From contig NZ_RCHV01000002.1 in the NCBI RefSeq assembly GCF_003665095.1, positions 1,683,501-1,747,500 of the forward strand: 64,000 bases of DNA, given 5' to 3'. Source of the DNA: Streptomyces sp. Z26 (lineage in GTDB: Bacteria; Actinomycetota; Actinomycetes; Streptomycetales; Streptomycetaceae). The position numbers were made by a program, and so were the translations under genes. Of the stretch, positions 47,770 to 57,300 are shown piece by piece (position 1 is the first letter of the stretch; every line of letters begins with the position of its first letter). The notes under the pieces were generated by a model that did not search any database, had not been told where the DNA came from, and saw only the letters and a list, made by a program, of their open reading frames with translations.

Positions 47770-48375
47770 ATGACCACGACCGTGGTGCTGGCCGACGACG
47801 AGGCGCTGCTCCGGAAGGCCATGGCCGCGCTGCTCCCGCTGGAGGGCGACATCACCGTGCTCGCGGAGGCGGAGGACGGGGAGACGGCCGTACGGGCCAC
47901 GCTCCGGCACCAGCCCGACGTGCTGGTGATCGACCTGGAGATGCCCGGCGTGGACGGGATCGGCGCGATCACGGCGATCCGGCGCGCGCAGCCGCGGCAG
48001 GTGGTGCTGATGCTGACGCGGCACGCGCGGCCGGGCGTGCTCCGCAAGGCGCTGAAGCTGGGCGTGCAGGGCTTCGTGAGCAAGTCGGCGGAGCCGTCGC
48101 ACATCGCGTGGGTCGTCGGCGCCCTGCACGAGGGGCAGCGCTGGATCGACCCGGACGTCTCCATGCTCGCGCTGGTCGACGACTGCCCGCTGACCGACCG
48201 GGAGATCGAGGTGCTGCGGGCGACGGGCGAGGGCTTCTCGGTCGCGGACATCGCCGTCCGCGTCCACCTGGCGGAGGGCACGGTGCGCAACTACCTCTCG
48301 AACGCCATGCGGAAGACCCAGACCCGTACCCGCCACGAGGCGGCCCGGTACGCGCGCCAGCAGGACTGGCTGTAG
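47770..48375 (+). CDS. NarL/FixJ-family response regulator
   Basis: A 201-residue regulator. The receiver domain has acidic residues DD at 9-10, phospho-acceptor Asp at 55 (VIDLEMPGVDG) and conserved Lys in FVSKSAEP. The C-terminal LuxR-type helix-turn-helix spans LTDREIEVLRATGEGFSVADIA through RNYLSNAMRKT. Start ATG 47770 follows GGAGG. It probably regulates the divergent ABC operon and itself through the sites at 46046-46091 (inference). Confidence 0.94.
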   Translation: MTTTVVLADDEALLRKAMAALLPLEGDITVLAEAEDGETAVRATLRHQPDVLVIDLEMPGVDGIGAITAIRRAQPRQVVLMLTRHARPGVLRKALKLGVQGFVSKSAEPSHIAWVVGALHEGQRWIDPDVSMLALVDDCPLTDREIEVLRATGEGFSVADIAVRVHLAEGTVRNYLSNAMRKTQTRTRHEAARYARQQDWL

Positions 48376-48441
48376 GCGCGCGCACGGGCCGGGCGGTGCG
48401 GGTCGGCCGTACGCGTCGGGCGTACGGCGTGGTCGTACGCG

Positions 48442-48918
48442 TCAGGCGTACATGCCCGGCTGGTAGTCGCCGGCGGGCTGCTGGGTGAGGACGTTCAGCC
48501 GGTTGAAGGCGTTGATCACCGCGATCGTGGCGACGAGGCCGGCGAGCTGCTCCTCGTCGTAGTGCTTCGCGGCGTTCGCCCACACGTCGTCGGGCACGCC
48601 GCCCGCGGCGTCGGCGATACGGGTGCCGTGCTCGGCGAGTTCCAGGGCGGCGCGTTCGGCGTCGGTGAAGCAGGGGGCCTCGCGCCACGCGGCGACCATG
48701 AACAGCCGCTCCGTGGTCTCCCCCGCGTGCACGGCGTCCTTGGTGTGCATGTCGACGCAGCCCGCGCAGCCGTTGATCTGGCTGACGCGCAGGAGCACCA
48801 GCTCCCGGGTGGCCTGCGGCAGCGTCGTGCCGGTGGCGACCGCCTTCCCCGCCGCGGCGAAGTGCTTGATGACCCGGGCGGTGGCGTCGCTGCCGAAGAC
48901 GTTCAAACGTGCCTGCAT
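48442..48918 (-). CDS. Carboxymuconolactone decarboxylase / AhpD-like protein
   Basis: A 158-residue protein of the AhpD fold. The redox-active CxxC is in NGCAGCVDMHTKDA, with the downstream conserved His. Family members reduce peroxide-scavenging partners or act as peroxidases. Start ATG 48918 has AGGAG seven bases upstream. It is convergent with the response regulator gene and divergent from the P450 gene. Confidence 0.92.
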   Translation of the reverse strand: MQARLNVFGSDATARVIKHFAAAGKAVATGTTLPQATRELVLLRVSQINGCAGCVDMHTKDAVHAGETTERLFMVAAWREAPCFTDAERAALELAEHGTRIADAAGGVPDDVWANAAKHYDEEQLAGLVATIAVINAFNRLNVLTQQPAGDYQPGMYA

Positions 48919-49075
48919 GGTGCACTCCTAGCCGTTGTGGACCGCTGTGCGCGGGTCGCTGCACCCTTCTGACGGGACCGGCGGCCCGAATGTGACACCG
49001 GCGATGGTGACGTGGGTCTCGCCCGGCGGTCCCACGATCCCCGCGCCGTGGGGGAACCGGGGCCTCCGGTCGTAC

Positions 49076-49102
49076 CCGTGTTCGCAGGAGCAGCGAACAC
49101 GG
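49076..49102. repeat. 9-bp inverted repeat in the P450 upstream region
   Basis: CCGTGTTCG (49076-49084) and CGAACACGG (49094-49102) are exact reverse complements separated by 9 bp, midway between the AhpD-like gene and the P450 gene. It may be a hairpin or an operator. Confidence 0.6.
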
Positions 49103-49133
49103 AGCGATCTGGCTTGTTCTCATGGTGTCAAAA

Positions 49134-49154
49134 TTAGGTGCCCGAGGCATCTAA
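49134..49154. promoter_or_regulatory. Palindromic operator candidate upstream of the P450
   Basis: TTAGGTGCC (49134-49142) and GGCATCTAA (49146-49154) are inverted repeats matching at 8 of 9 positions with a CGA spacer, in an AT-rich pocket 41 bp before the P450 ATG. This is the size and symmetry of a TetR- or MarR-family site; no such regulator gene is adjacent. Confidence 0.55.
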
Positions 49155-49194
49155 TGGACGGAGTCAGCCACGCTCTCGTCCCGGAGGCCCGCGC

Positions 49195-50382
49195 ATGACG
49201 GAGACCGTCGCCTTCCCGCAGGACCGCACCTGTCCCTACCACCCGCCCACCGGCTACGCACCGATGCGCGAGACCCGCCCGCTGGCCCGCGTCACCCTCT
49301 ACGACGGACGCCACGTCTGGGCCGTCACCGGCCACGCCGCCGCCCGTACGCTGCTGGTCGACCCGCGCCTGTCCAGCGACCGCGAGAACGCCGAATTCCC
49401 CATGGTGAACGAGAGGTTCGCCCGGTCGCGCCGCTGCCGCATCGCCCTGATCGGCGAGGACGACCCGCAGCACAACGCCCAGCGGCGGCTGCTCATCCCC
49501 AGCTTCTCGGTGAAGCGGATGAACGCGCTCCGCCCCCGTATCCAGGAGACCGTCGACCGGCTCATCGACCGGATGGTCGAGAAGGGCGCCCCCGCCGAAC
49601 TCGTCACGGACTTCGCCCTGCCCGTGCCGTCCATGGTCATCTGCGCGCTGCTGGGCGTGCCGTACGAGGACCACGACTTCTTCGAGGAACAGTCCCGCCG
49701 TCTGCTGCGCGGCCCCCGCGCCGAGGACACCGAAGCCGCGCGCGACGCCCTGGACGCGTACTTCGCCGAACTGATCGACCGCAAGCGCGCCGAGCCGGGC
49801 GACGGCGTCCTCGACGACCTCATCGCACGGCACGAGGAGACCGGGACACCCGACAAGGACGAGTTGCTGAGCCTCGCGACGATCCTGCTCGTCGCCGGTC
49901 ACGAGACCACCGCGAACATGATCTCCCTCGGCGTCTTCACCCTCCTCGGCCACCCCGAACGGCTCGCGGAACTACGGGCCGACCCCGATCTCACACCGTC
50001 CGCCGTGGAGGAGCTGCTGCGCTACCTGTCCATCGCGGAGGGCCTGTCGCGCGTCGCCACCGAGGACATCGAGCTGGCGGGCGAGACGATCCGGGCGGGC
50101 GACGGCGTCGTCTTCTCGACGTCGATCATCAACCGCGACGGCGAGGCGTACGACGCGTCGGAGGAACTGGACTGGCACCGGCCCACCCGGCACCACGTGG
50201 CCTTCGGCTTCGGCGTCCACCAGTGCCTCGGCCAGAACCTCGCGCGGGCCGAACTCGACATCGCCCTGCGGACGTTGTTCGCCCGCCTGCCCGAACTGCG
50301 CCTGGCACGGCCCGCGGAGGAGATCCCGTTCAAGCCCGGGGACACCCTCCAGGGCATGCTCAACCTGCCCGTCACCTGGTGA
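49195..50382 (+). CDS. Cytochrome P450 monooxygenase
   Basis: A 395-residue soluble bacterial P450. Seen: the I-helix oxygen-binding AGHETTAN, K-helix ExxR in EELLRYL with the matching later Arg, and the heme-ligand motif FGFGVHQCLGQ with Cys at about residue 344. The overall style (TCPYHPPTGYAPMRE, LSSDRENAEFP) resembles the CYP105/CYP107 group, which act on xenobiotics and macrolides. Start ATG 49195 follows GGAGG; an upstream GTG at 49138 would include the operator. It is followed 26 bp later by its ferredoxin gene. Substrate unknown. Confidence 0.95.
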   Translation: MTETVAFPQDRTCPYHPPTGYAPMRETRPLARVTLYDGRHVWAVTGHAAARTLLVDPRLSSDRENAEFPMVNERFARSRRCRIALIGEDDPQHNAQRRLLIPSFSVKRMNALRPRIQETVDRLIDRMVEKGAPAELVTDFALPVPSMVICALLGVPYEDHDFFEEQSRRLLRGPRAEDTEAARDALDAYFAELIDRKRAEPGDGVLDDLIARHEETGTPDKDELLSLATILLVAGHETTANMISLGVFTLLGHPERLAELRADPDLTPSAVEELLRYLSIAEGLSRVATEDIELAGETIRAGDGVVFSTSIINRDGEAYDASEELDWHRPTRHHVAFGFGVHQCLGQNLARAELDIALRTLFARLPELRLARPAEEIPFKPGDTLQGMLNLPVTW

Positions 50383-50408
50383 CGGGCAGGCAGGGGAAGG
50401 AGGCAGCG

Positions 50409-50612
50409 ATGGACCGGCACCACATCGAGGTCGACAAGGACGTCTGCGTGGGCGCGGGCATGTGCGCGATCACCGCGCCCGCCGTCTTCACCCAGGACGA
50501 CGACGGGCTCAGCGAGGTGATCCCCGGCAAGGAGCAGGCCACCGGGGAGACCATGACGCGCGAGGCCCTGCGCGCCTGCCCGGTGCAGGCGATCAGCGTG
50601 GCGGACGGCTGA
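50409..50612 (+). CDS. Small 3Fe-4S-type ferredoxin
   Basis: A 67-residue ferredoxin with cluster ligands in CVGAGMC and later in RACPVQAI. The residue between the first two ligands matches the three-Cys 3Fe-4S type that typically feeds CYP105-like P450s. ATG 50409 follows AAGGAGG-type sequence. It is coupled to the P450 and probably its electron donor; no reductase gene is nearby. Confidence 0.94.
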   Translation: MDRHHIEVDKDVCVGAGMCAITAPAVFTQDDDGLSEVIPGKEQATGETMTREALRACPVQAISVADG

Positions 50613-50722
50613 GCAGCCGTCCCCCGCCGGGGAACCCCGCCCTGGCGTACGGCCGCTCGGCGGGCGGTCGTACGTCGCGGGCTGGCCGCGCGTCCACCGC
50701 CCCGCCGCTCAACGCCCGCCGC

Positions 50723-51733
50723 TCAACGCCCGCGCGCGGGCAGCCGGGTGGCGATGACCACCGTGGCGTACAGCTCCTCGGACCGCTTCACCCGTACCCC
50801 CAGCCCGCCCCGCCGCAGCACCGCGACGGCCTCCGCCTCCTGCCGTTCGCTGGTCTCGACGAGCAGGCAGCCGCCGGGCGCCAGCCAGTCGGCCGCCTCG
50901 GCGGCGACGCGGCGGAGCACGTCGAGGCCGTCGGCGCCGCCGTCGAGCGCCGTACGGGGCTCGTGGTCGCGGGCCTCGGACGGCAGCAGGGCGATCTCGT
51001 CGCTGGGGACGTACGGCACGTTGGCGGCGAGGATGTCGACCCGGCCGCGCAGGGTGCCGGGCAGCGCGGCGAACAGGTCGCCCTCGTGCACGGCGTACGG
51101 CTTGTGCGGCGCGCCCGAACCGCCCGCGCCGGGCTCCCCGTACCCGCCGCCGTACGTGCCGTGGCCCCGGCCGCCCCGGAGGGCGGCGGCGAGGTTGCGG
51201 CGGGCGCAGCGTACGGCGACGGGGTCCACGTCGGCGGCGTGCAGCTCCACCCGTTCCAGCGCGACGGCGAGCGCGGCGCCCACCGCGCCCGAACCGCAGC
51301 ACAGGTCCACGACGACCGGCGTGCTGCCCTCCTCGGCCTGGTGGCCGAGCGCCAGCGCCTGCCGTACGAGGAACTCCGTACGGCGGCGCGGCACGAACAC
51401 GCCCGGCTCCAGACGGACCCGCAGCCCCCGGAACTCGGCCCAGCCCAGGACGAGTTCGAGCGGTTCACCGGACGCCCGCCGGTCGGTCAGCGCGGCCAGC
51501 GCGGCGGGGGTCGGCGCCTCGGCCAGCAGCAGCTCCGCCTCGTCCTCGGCGAAGACGCACCCGGCCGCCCGCAGTCTGCCGACCACGGCGGCCAGGGAGA
51601 GCCGCGGCTGCCCGTACGGCTCGTGCGGGTGACGCCCCGCGTCGACACCCGCGTCGACGCCCGTACCGGCTTCGGGGACGGCGCCCGTACCGGCGTCGAG
51701 CTGCCGGGACGGGTCGGACTGCTGCGACGACAT
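50723..51733 (-). CDS. PrmC-related protein (glutamine-N5) methyltransferase, NVPY variant
   Basis: A 336-residue class I methyltransferase. SAM-binding motif I is VVDLCCGSGAVGAAL, and the substrate motif reads ANVPYVP instead of NPPY of PrmC/HemK. This is the mark of the actinobacterial PrmC-related group with unknown substrate. A ~45-residue disordered N-terminus and a Gly/Tyr-rich insertion (GGGYGEPGAGGSG, around residue 200) are present. Start ATG 51731-51733. It lies between ferredoxin and obg. Confidence 0.9.
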   Translation of the reverse strand: MSSQQSDPSRQLDAGTGAVPEAGTGVDAGVDAGRHPHEPYGQPRLSLAAVVGRLRAAGCVFAEDEAELLLAEAPTPAALAALTDRRASGEPLELVLGWAEFRGLRVRLEPGVFVPRRRTEFLVRQALALGHQAEEGSTPVVVDLCCGSGAVGAALAVALERVELHAADVDPVAVRCARRNLAAALRGGRGHGTYGGGYGEPGAGGSGAPHKPYAVHEGDLFAALPGTLRGRVDILAANVPYVPSDEIALLPSEARDHEPRTALDGGADGLDVLRRVAAEAADWLAPGGCLLVETSERQEAEAVAVLRRGGLGVRVKRSEELYATVVIATRLPARGR

Positions 51734-51840
51734 GAGTGCCTTTCCGTACGCTCGGGGCCGTACCGCGGAGCCGTACCCCCGGGTCCCTACCGGGGTCGTA
51801 CGGGTGCGGGACCGCGGCGGCCCCGCACCGCCCGCCGCCG

Positions 51841-53283
51841 TCAGGCGAACGGGTCGAAGTCCTCGAACTCCCGCTGCGTCTCGTCCCGTTGGGCCTCCCG
51901 GTCGCGGCGGCGCTGGGCCGCCGGGCGGGGCGCCTCCATCCGGTGGTCCTCGCCGCGCCGCCCGAGCATCTCGCCGCCCGCCGTGACCGACGGCTCCCAG
52001 TCGAAGACGACCGCGTCGTCCTCCGGGCCGATCGCGACGCCGTCGCCCTCGCGGGCACCCGCCTTGACGAGCGCGTCCTCGACACCGAGGCGGTTGAGCC
52101 GGTCCGCGAGGTAACCGACGGCCTCGTCGTTGCTGAAGTCGGTCTGGCGCACCCAGCGTTCGGGCTTCTCGCCCCGTACGCGGAACAGCCCGTCGTCGTT
52201 CCGGGTGACCGTGAAGCCCGCGTCGTCCACGGCCTTGGGCCGGATGACGACGCGCGTGGCCTCCTGCGGCGGGCGCGCCGCGCGGGCCTCCTCGATGATG
52301 CCGCCGAGCGCGAACGACAGCTCCTTGAGGCCGTGCCGCGAGACGGCCGAGACCTCCAGGACGCGGTAGCCGCGAGCCTCCAGGTCGGGGCGGATGATGT
52401 CGGCCAGGTCCTGGCCGTCCGGGATGTCGACCTTGTTCAGCACGACCAGCCGGGGCCGGTCCTGGAGCCCGGCGCCGTACTCCGTCAACTCCCGCTCGAT
52501 GACGTCGAGATCGGACATCGGGTCGCGGTCGGACTCCAGCGTCGCGCAGTCCAGTACGTGCACGAGCACCGAGCAGCGCTCCACGTGCCGCAGGAACTCC
52601 AGGCCCAGGCCCTTGCCCTCGCTCGCGCCGGGGATCAGCCCGGGGACGTCCGCGACGGTGAAGACCGTCGAACCGGCCGTCACCACACCGAGGTTGGGCA
52701 CCAGCGTGGTGAACGGGTAGTCGGCGATCTTCGGCTTGGCCGCCGAGAGGACCGAGATGAGCGACGACTTGCCCGCCGACGGGTAACCCACCAGGGCCAC
52801 GTCCGCGACCGTCTTCAGCTCCAGCACCACGTCCCGCGCCGTACCGGGCTCGCCCAGCAGCGCGAAGCCCGGCGCCTTCCGGCGCGGCGACGCCAGCGCC
52901 GCGTTGCCCAGCCCGCCGCGCCCGCCCTGCCCGGCGACGAAACGGGTGCCCTGCCCGACCAGGTCGGCCAGCACCTCGCCGTCCCGGCCGAGCACGACGG
53001 TGCCGTCCGGCACGGGCAACACCAGGTCCGTACCGTCCTTGCCGGAACGGTGGTCGCCCTCCCCCGGGCGGCCGTTGGTGGCCTTGCGGTGCGGGTGGTG
53101 GTGGTAGTCGAGGAGGGTCGTCACGTCCTGGTCGACGACCAGGACGACGTCGCCGCCGCGACCGCCGTTGCCCCCGTCGGGGCCGCCCAGCGGCTTGAAC
53201 TTCTCGCGATGCACGGAGGCGCAGCCGTGGCCCCCGCTACCCGCGGCGACGTGCAGCTCGACGCGGTCCACGAAGGTGGTCAT
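51841..53283 (-). CDS. obgE: Obg/CgtA GTPase
   Basis: A 480-residue ribosome-assembly and stress GTPase. The glycine-rich Obg fold is at the N-terminus ([16 protein letters not shown]), and the G domain has [15 protein letters not shown] and NKVDIP. The C-terminal OCT domain includes [20 protein letters not shown], followed by a basic tail. In streptomycetes Obg level governs the onset of aerial growth. ATG 53283 follows GGAGG. It sits downstream of rpmA as expected. Confidence 0.97.
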   Translation of the reverse strand: MTTFVDRVELHVAAGSGGHGCASVHREKFKPLGGPDGGNGGRGGDVVLVVDQDVTTLLDYHHHPHRKATNGRPGEGDHRSGKDGTDLVLPVPDGTVVLGRDGEVLADLVGQGTRFVAGQGGRGGLGNAALASPRRKAPGFALLGEPGTARDVVLELKTVADVALVGYPSAGKSSLISVLSAAKPKIADYPFTTLVPNLGVVTAGSTVFTVADVPGLIPGASEGKGLGLEFLRHVERCSVLVHVLDCATLESDRDPMSDLDVIERELTEYGAGLQDRPRLVVLNKVDIPDGQDLADIIRPDLEARGYRVLEVSAVSRHGLKELSFALGGIIEEARAARPPQEATRVVIRPKAVDDAGFTVTRNDDGLFRVRGEKPERWVRQTDFSNDEAVGYLADRLNRLGVEDALVKAGAREGDGVAIGPEDDAVVFDWEPSVTAGGEMLGRRGEDHRMEAPRPAAQRRRDREAQRDETQREFEDFDPFA

Positions 53284-53413
53284 GACGGGTGCCTCCAGAT
53301 GGCGTGCGGGGTGACTCGGGTGACGCGAATGGTGCGGTCGTACGGGGTCGTGCGCGCCGTACGGGATGGTGCGGGTCGTACGGGTACCGCCGTGGCGGAC
53401 GTACGTAACGGAT

Positions 53414-53458
53414 CGAGGGCGGCGCCGCTCCCCAGCGGGGAGAGGCGGTCCGCCCTCG
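53414..53458. terminator. Nested hairpin between rpmA and obg
   Basis: Outer stem CGAGGGCGG (53414-53422) with CCGCCCTCG (53450-53458), inner stem CTCCCC (53428-53433) with GGGGAG (53437-53442). It lies 26 bp beyond the rpmA stop and suggests partial termination before obg. Confidence 0.7.
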
Positions 53459-53483
53459 GAGTTTCCGGTGCCTCGACGAGTGG

Positions 53484-53741
53484 TTACTCGGCGACCGGCA
53501 CGATGTTCACGACCCTGCGGCCGCGAGCGGTGCCGAACTTGACCGAGCCCGCGTCCAGCGCGAACAGCGTGTCGTCCTTGCCGCGGCCCACACCCGTGCC
53601 CGGGTGGAAGTGGGTGCCGCGCTGCCGGACGATGATCTCGCCCGCCTTGACGACCTGGCCGCCGAAGCGCTTCACGCCGAGGTACTGCGCGTTGGAGTCG
53701 CGACCGTTCCGAGTGGACGAGGCGCCCTTTTTGTGTGCCAT
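53484..53741 (-). CDS. rpmA: 50S ribosomal protein L27
   Basis: An 85-residue L27 with the intact N-terminus [18 protein letters not shown] reaching toward the peptidyl-transferase centre, and the core [21 protein letters not shown]. There is no Firmicutes-type cleavable leader. It is 14 bp downstream of rplU. Confidence 0.97.
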   Translation of the reverse strand: MAHKKGASSTRNGRDSNAQYLGVKRFGGQVVKAGEIIVRQRGTHFHPGTGVGRGKDDTLFALDAGSVKFGTARGRRVVNIVPVAE

Positions 53742-53755
53742 GTCTTGTCAGTCCC

Positions 53756-54079
53756 TTACTTCGCAGCCGGGGCGGGGATGTCCGTGATCTTCAGCCCGGT
53801 GTGCAGCTGGCGGTGACCGATCCGCTTCTTGTACCCGGTCTTGTTCTTGTACTTCTGGATGCGGATCTTGGCGCCCTTGTGGTGGTCCACGACCTCGGCC
53901 TGGACCTTCACACCCGCCAGCACCCACGGGTCGCTGGTGACGGTCTCGCCGTCCACCACGAGCAGCGCCGAGAGCTCGACGGTGTCGCCGACCTTGCTTT
54001 CGGCATTACGGTCAACCTCGATGACGTCGCCCACAGAAACCTTCTGCTGGCGCCCGCCGGTGCGCACGATCGCGTACAC
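53756..54079 (-). CDS. rplU: 50S ribosomal protein L21
   Basis: A 107-residue L21 beginning [20 protein letters not shown] and ending with the rRNA-binding [19 protein letters not shown]. Start GTG 54079 matches the family; a longer frame upstream has no conserved sequence. It heads the rplU-rpmA operon with a promoter near 54270 and a leader of roughly 180 nt. Confidence 0.96.
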   Translation of the reverse strand: MYAIVRTGGRQQKVSVGDVIEVDRNAESKVGDTVELSALLVVDGETVTSDPWVLAGVKVQAEVVDHHKGAKIRIQKYKNKTGYKKRIGHRQLHTGLKITDIPAPAAK

Positions 54080-54268
54080 GCGGAACTCTCTCTCGCTCGA
54101 TTCGGGACCCCTGATGCCAGCCACCCGCGCGGGACAGGACCCACGGCTGATCCGTGACGGACCGAGCGGCCTCTTCCGGCGTACGCACGCGGCTCTCGCC
54201 TCGTACGCGCGATCCGGAAGGGATGTGCTCAGGAGCGCGGCGCGTCTTTCCAGACATGCCGACGGTCA

Positions 54269-54298
54269 AGGTTACGGGGCCTTGACACGGCTGGTCAA
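54269..54298 (-). promoter_or_regulatory. rplU promoter
   Basis: On the minus strand -35 TTGACC (54298-54293) and -10 TAACCT (54274-54269) are spaced by 18 bp, a good housekeeping promoter. Confidence 0.65.
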
Positions 54299-54319
54299 AC
54301 CAGGGCCCGGCGGTGGAAC

Positions 54320-54360
54320 GGCCGCCGCCCCCGCCGTACGGAACGGTGGGGGCGGCGGCC
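54320..54360 (-). terminator. Terminator after rne
   Basis: GGCCGCCGCCCCC (54320-54332) and GGGGGCGGCGGCC (54348-54360) form a 13-bp perfect stem, 16 bp past the RNase E stop, isolating it from rplU. Confidence 0.8.
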
Positions 54361-54375
54361 TTCGTACGTGACGCG

Positions 54376-57300
54376 TCAGGCGTCGGACGGGGTGGTCTCG
54401 GCCTTCTTCGCCGCCGTCTTCTTCGTGGCGGCCTTCTTGGCCGTGGCCTTCGCCGCCGCCTTCTTGGCGGGCGCCTTCTTCGCCGCGGTCTTCTTCGCGG
54501 TGGCCTTGGCCGCGGACTTCCTGCCCGCCGCCTTCGTGTCCCCGTCCGCGCCGTCGGCAGCGTCCCCGGCGTCGGCACCGTCCCCGGCACCGGCCTCCGG
54601 AGCGGTCACCGTCGTGACGGCCGCCCCGTCCGCCGACGCGGGCGAACCGGCCGGAGCCGAGACCGTACGCGTCGCACGGCGCCGCGTCCGCGCGGGCGGC
54701 GCGGCGGAGACGGACGGCTCCGACGCCACCGGCTCGCCGTCCGACGTGCCGAACGGGTCGGCCACCGGCGCGTGTTCCTCGGGGGCGACCACGATCGCGG
54801 CCGCCTCGTCGGTCGCCTTCGGCGAACCGGCCGGGGCCGTCGCCTTCCGCGTGGCCCGGCGCCGACCGCGCGCCGGGGGCTCCGCCGCCTCGGCCGCGTC
54901 ACCGCTGCCGTTGGCGTTGCCGCTGCCGCTGCCGTTGGCGCTGCCACTGGTGCCGCCGTCGCCGTTGGCGCCCGCGTCCGCGCCGGGACCGGCCGCGGCA
55001 CCGTTCGCCGCGCCGTCGGGCGCCGAACCGTTCGCGTGCGCCGCGCCGTCGCCGTCCGCCGGGACCACCGTCACCGCCGCGTCGTCCGCCGCCTTCGGCG
55101 CACCCGCGGGCGCGCTGGCCTTGCGGCTCGCGCGGCGCCGCGTACGCGCCTGCGGCTCCGCCGCGTCCGTACCGGCCGTCTCGCCCGAGGGCGAGCCCGC
55201 CTGCCGTCCGGCCCGGCGCCGCGTACGACCGCCGCCGCGCCCGCCCGCCGCGGCCTCCGCCTCGGCCACGCTGCTGTAGAGGTCCTCGTCCGCGACGAAC
55301 TCCGGCGCGGGCAGCGCCTTCGGCTCCGCCACCTCGGCCGCGACCTCCGCCGCCGACTCCGTACCGTGGTCGTCACGGTCGCCGTGCTGCTCGTGCCCGT
55401 CCGCACCGGCGTCCGCACCGGACTCCGCGCCACCGGACGCGGTCTGCGCGGCGGCGGCCGCCTTCTGCTTGCGCTTGCTCTTCTTGCCGCCCGCGCCACC
55501 GGAGTTGCCGGTGCCCCAGGACTGCGGGTGCTCCATGTGCACGATCACGCCGCGCCCGTTGCAGTGCACACAGGACTCGGAGAACGACTCCAACAGCCCC
55601 TGCCCGACGCGCTTGCGCGTCATCTGCACCAGACCGAGCGACGTCACCTCCGCCACCTGGTGCTTCGTACGGTCCCGGCCCAGGCTCTCCAACAGCCGCC
55701 GCAGGACCAGGTCGCGGTTCGACTCCAGCACCATGTCGATGAAGTCGATGACGATGATGCCGCCGAGGTCGCGCAGCCGCAGCTGGCGCACGATCTCCTC
55801 GGCCGCCTCCAGGTTGTTCCTGGTGACCGTCTCCTCCAGGTTGCCGCCCTGGCCGGTGAACTTCCCGGTGTTGACGTCGACCACGATCATGGCCTCGGTC
55901 CGGTCGATCACCAGCGAACCGCCGCTGGGCAGCCACACCTTCCGGTCGAGCGCCTTCATCAGCTGCTCGTCGATGCGGTACGTGGCGAACACGTCCACGT
56001 CCGACGTCCACTGCTGGAGCCGCTCGACGAGGTCCGGCGCCACGTGCGACACGTAGCTGCTGATCGTCTCCCACGCCTGCGCGCCACTGACGATGACCTT
56101 CGAGAAGTCCTCGTTGAAGATGTCGCGGACGACGCGGACGGTCATGTCCGGCTCGCCGTAGAGGAGCGTCGGCGCGTTGCCCTTCTGGGCCTTGCGCTTG
56201 ATGTCCTCCCACTGCGCCTGGAGCCGCTCCACGTCGCGGCGCAGCTCGTCCTCGCTGGCGCCCTCCGCGGCCGTACGCACGATCACGCCCGCGTCCTCGG
56301 GCACGACCTTCTTCAGGATCTGCTTCAGCCGCGACCGCTCGGTGTCCGGCAGCTTGCGGCTGATGCCGGTCATCGAGCCCTCGGGCACGTACACCAGGTA
56401 GCGGCCCGGCAGCGACACCTGGCTCGTCAGACGCGCGCCCTTGTGCCCCATCGGGTCCTTGGTGACCTGCACGAGCACGGACTGGCCGGACTTCAGCGCG
56501 GTCTCGATCCGGCGCGGGCCGTGGGACAGGCCGAGCGCCTCGAAGTTGACCTCGCCCGCGTAGAGCACCGCGTTGCGGCCCTTGCCGATGTCGACGAAGG
56601 CGGCCTCCATCGACGGCAGGACGTTCTGCACCTTGCCGAGGTAGACGTTGCCGACGTACGAGGTCGACTGCTCCTTGTTCACGAAGTGCTCGACGAGGAC
56701 GTCGTCCTCCAGCACCCCGATCTGCGTACGGTCCCCGGCCTGGCGCACCACCATGACCCGTTCGACCGCCTCGCGGCGGGCCAGGAACTCGGCCTCGGTG
56801 ATGATCGGCACCCTGCGGCGGCCCTGCTCGCGCCCCTCACGGCGGCGCTGCTTCTTCGCCTCCAACCGGGTCGAGCCCTTGATGGACTGGACCTCGTCGG
56901 ACGGCTCGCTGTCCTTCTTCTTGCGGGGCTCGCGGATCTTGACGACCGTACGCTCCGGGTCGTCCCCACCGTCCGCCTGCGCGGCGCCGTCCGAGTCACC
57001 GCTGCGGCGACGCCGGCGGCGACGACGGCGCGAGCTGCTGCTCGAACCGCCGGAGGAGTCGCCGGAGTCGGCGTCGTCCCCGTCGGCGTCGTCGCCGTCC
57101 GTCCCGGCCTCGGCGTCACGGCCCTGACCCTGGCCACGGCCCTGGTCGGCGCCGTCCGTACCGGAGTCGGCGGCCTGGTCCTCGGCGCCGTCGTCCGCGC
57201 CGTCCGCCGCGTCACCACGGCGACGGCGACGGCCGCCCCTGCGGCGGCGGCGGGCGGGACGGTCGCCGCCGTCCTCGTCGGACGCGTCGGAGTCGTCCGC

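Noticed and set aside
34821..50720. Integrated mobile element
   Set aside because: Gene content is accessory-like but I see no integrase, transposase, direct-repeat ends or tRNA junction; a resident variable block is simpler.
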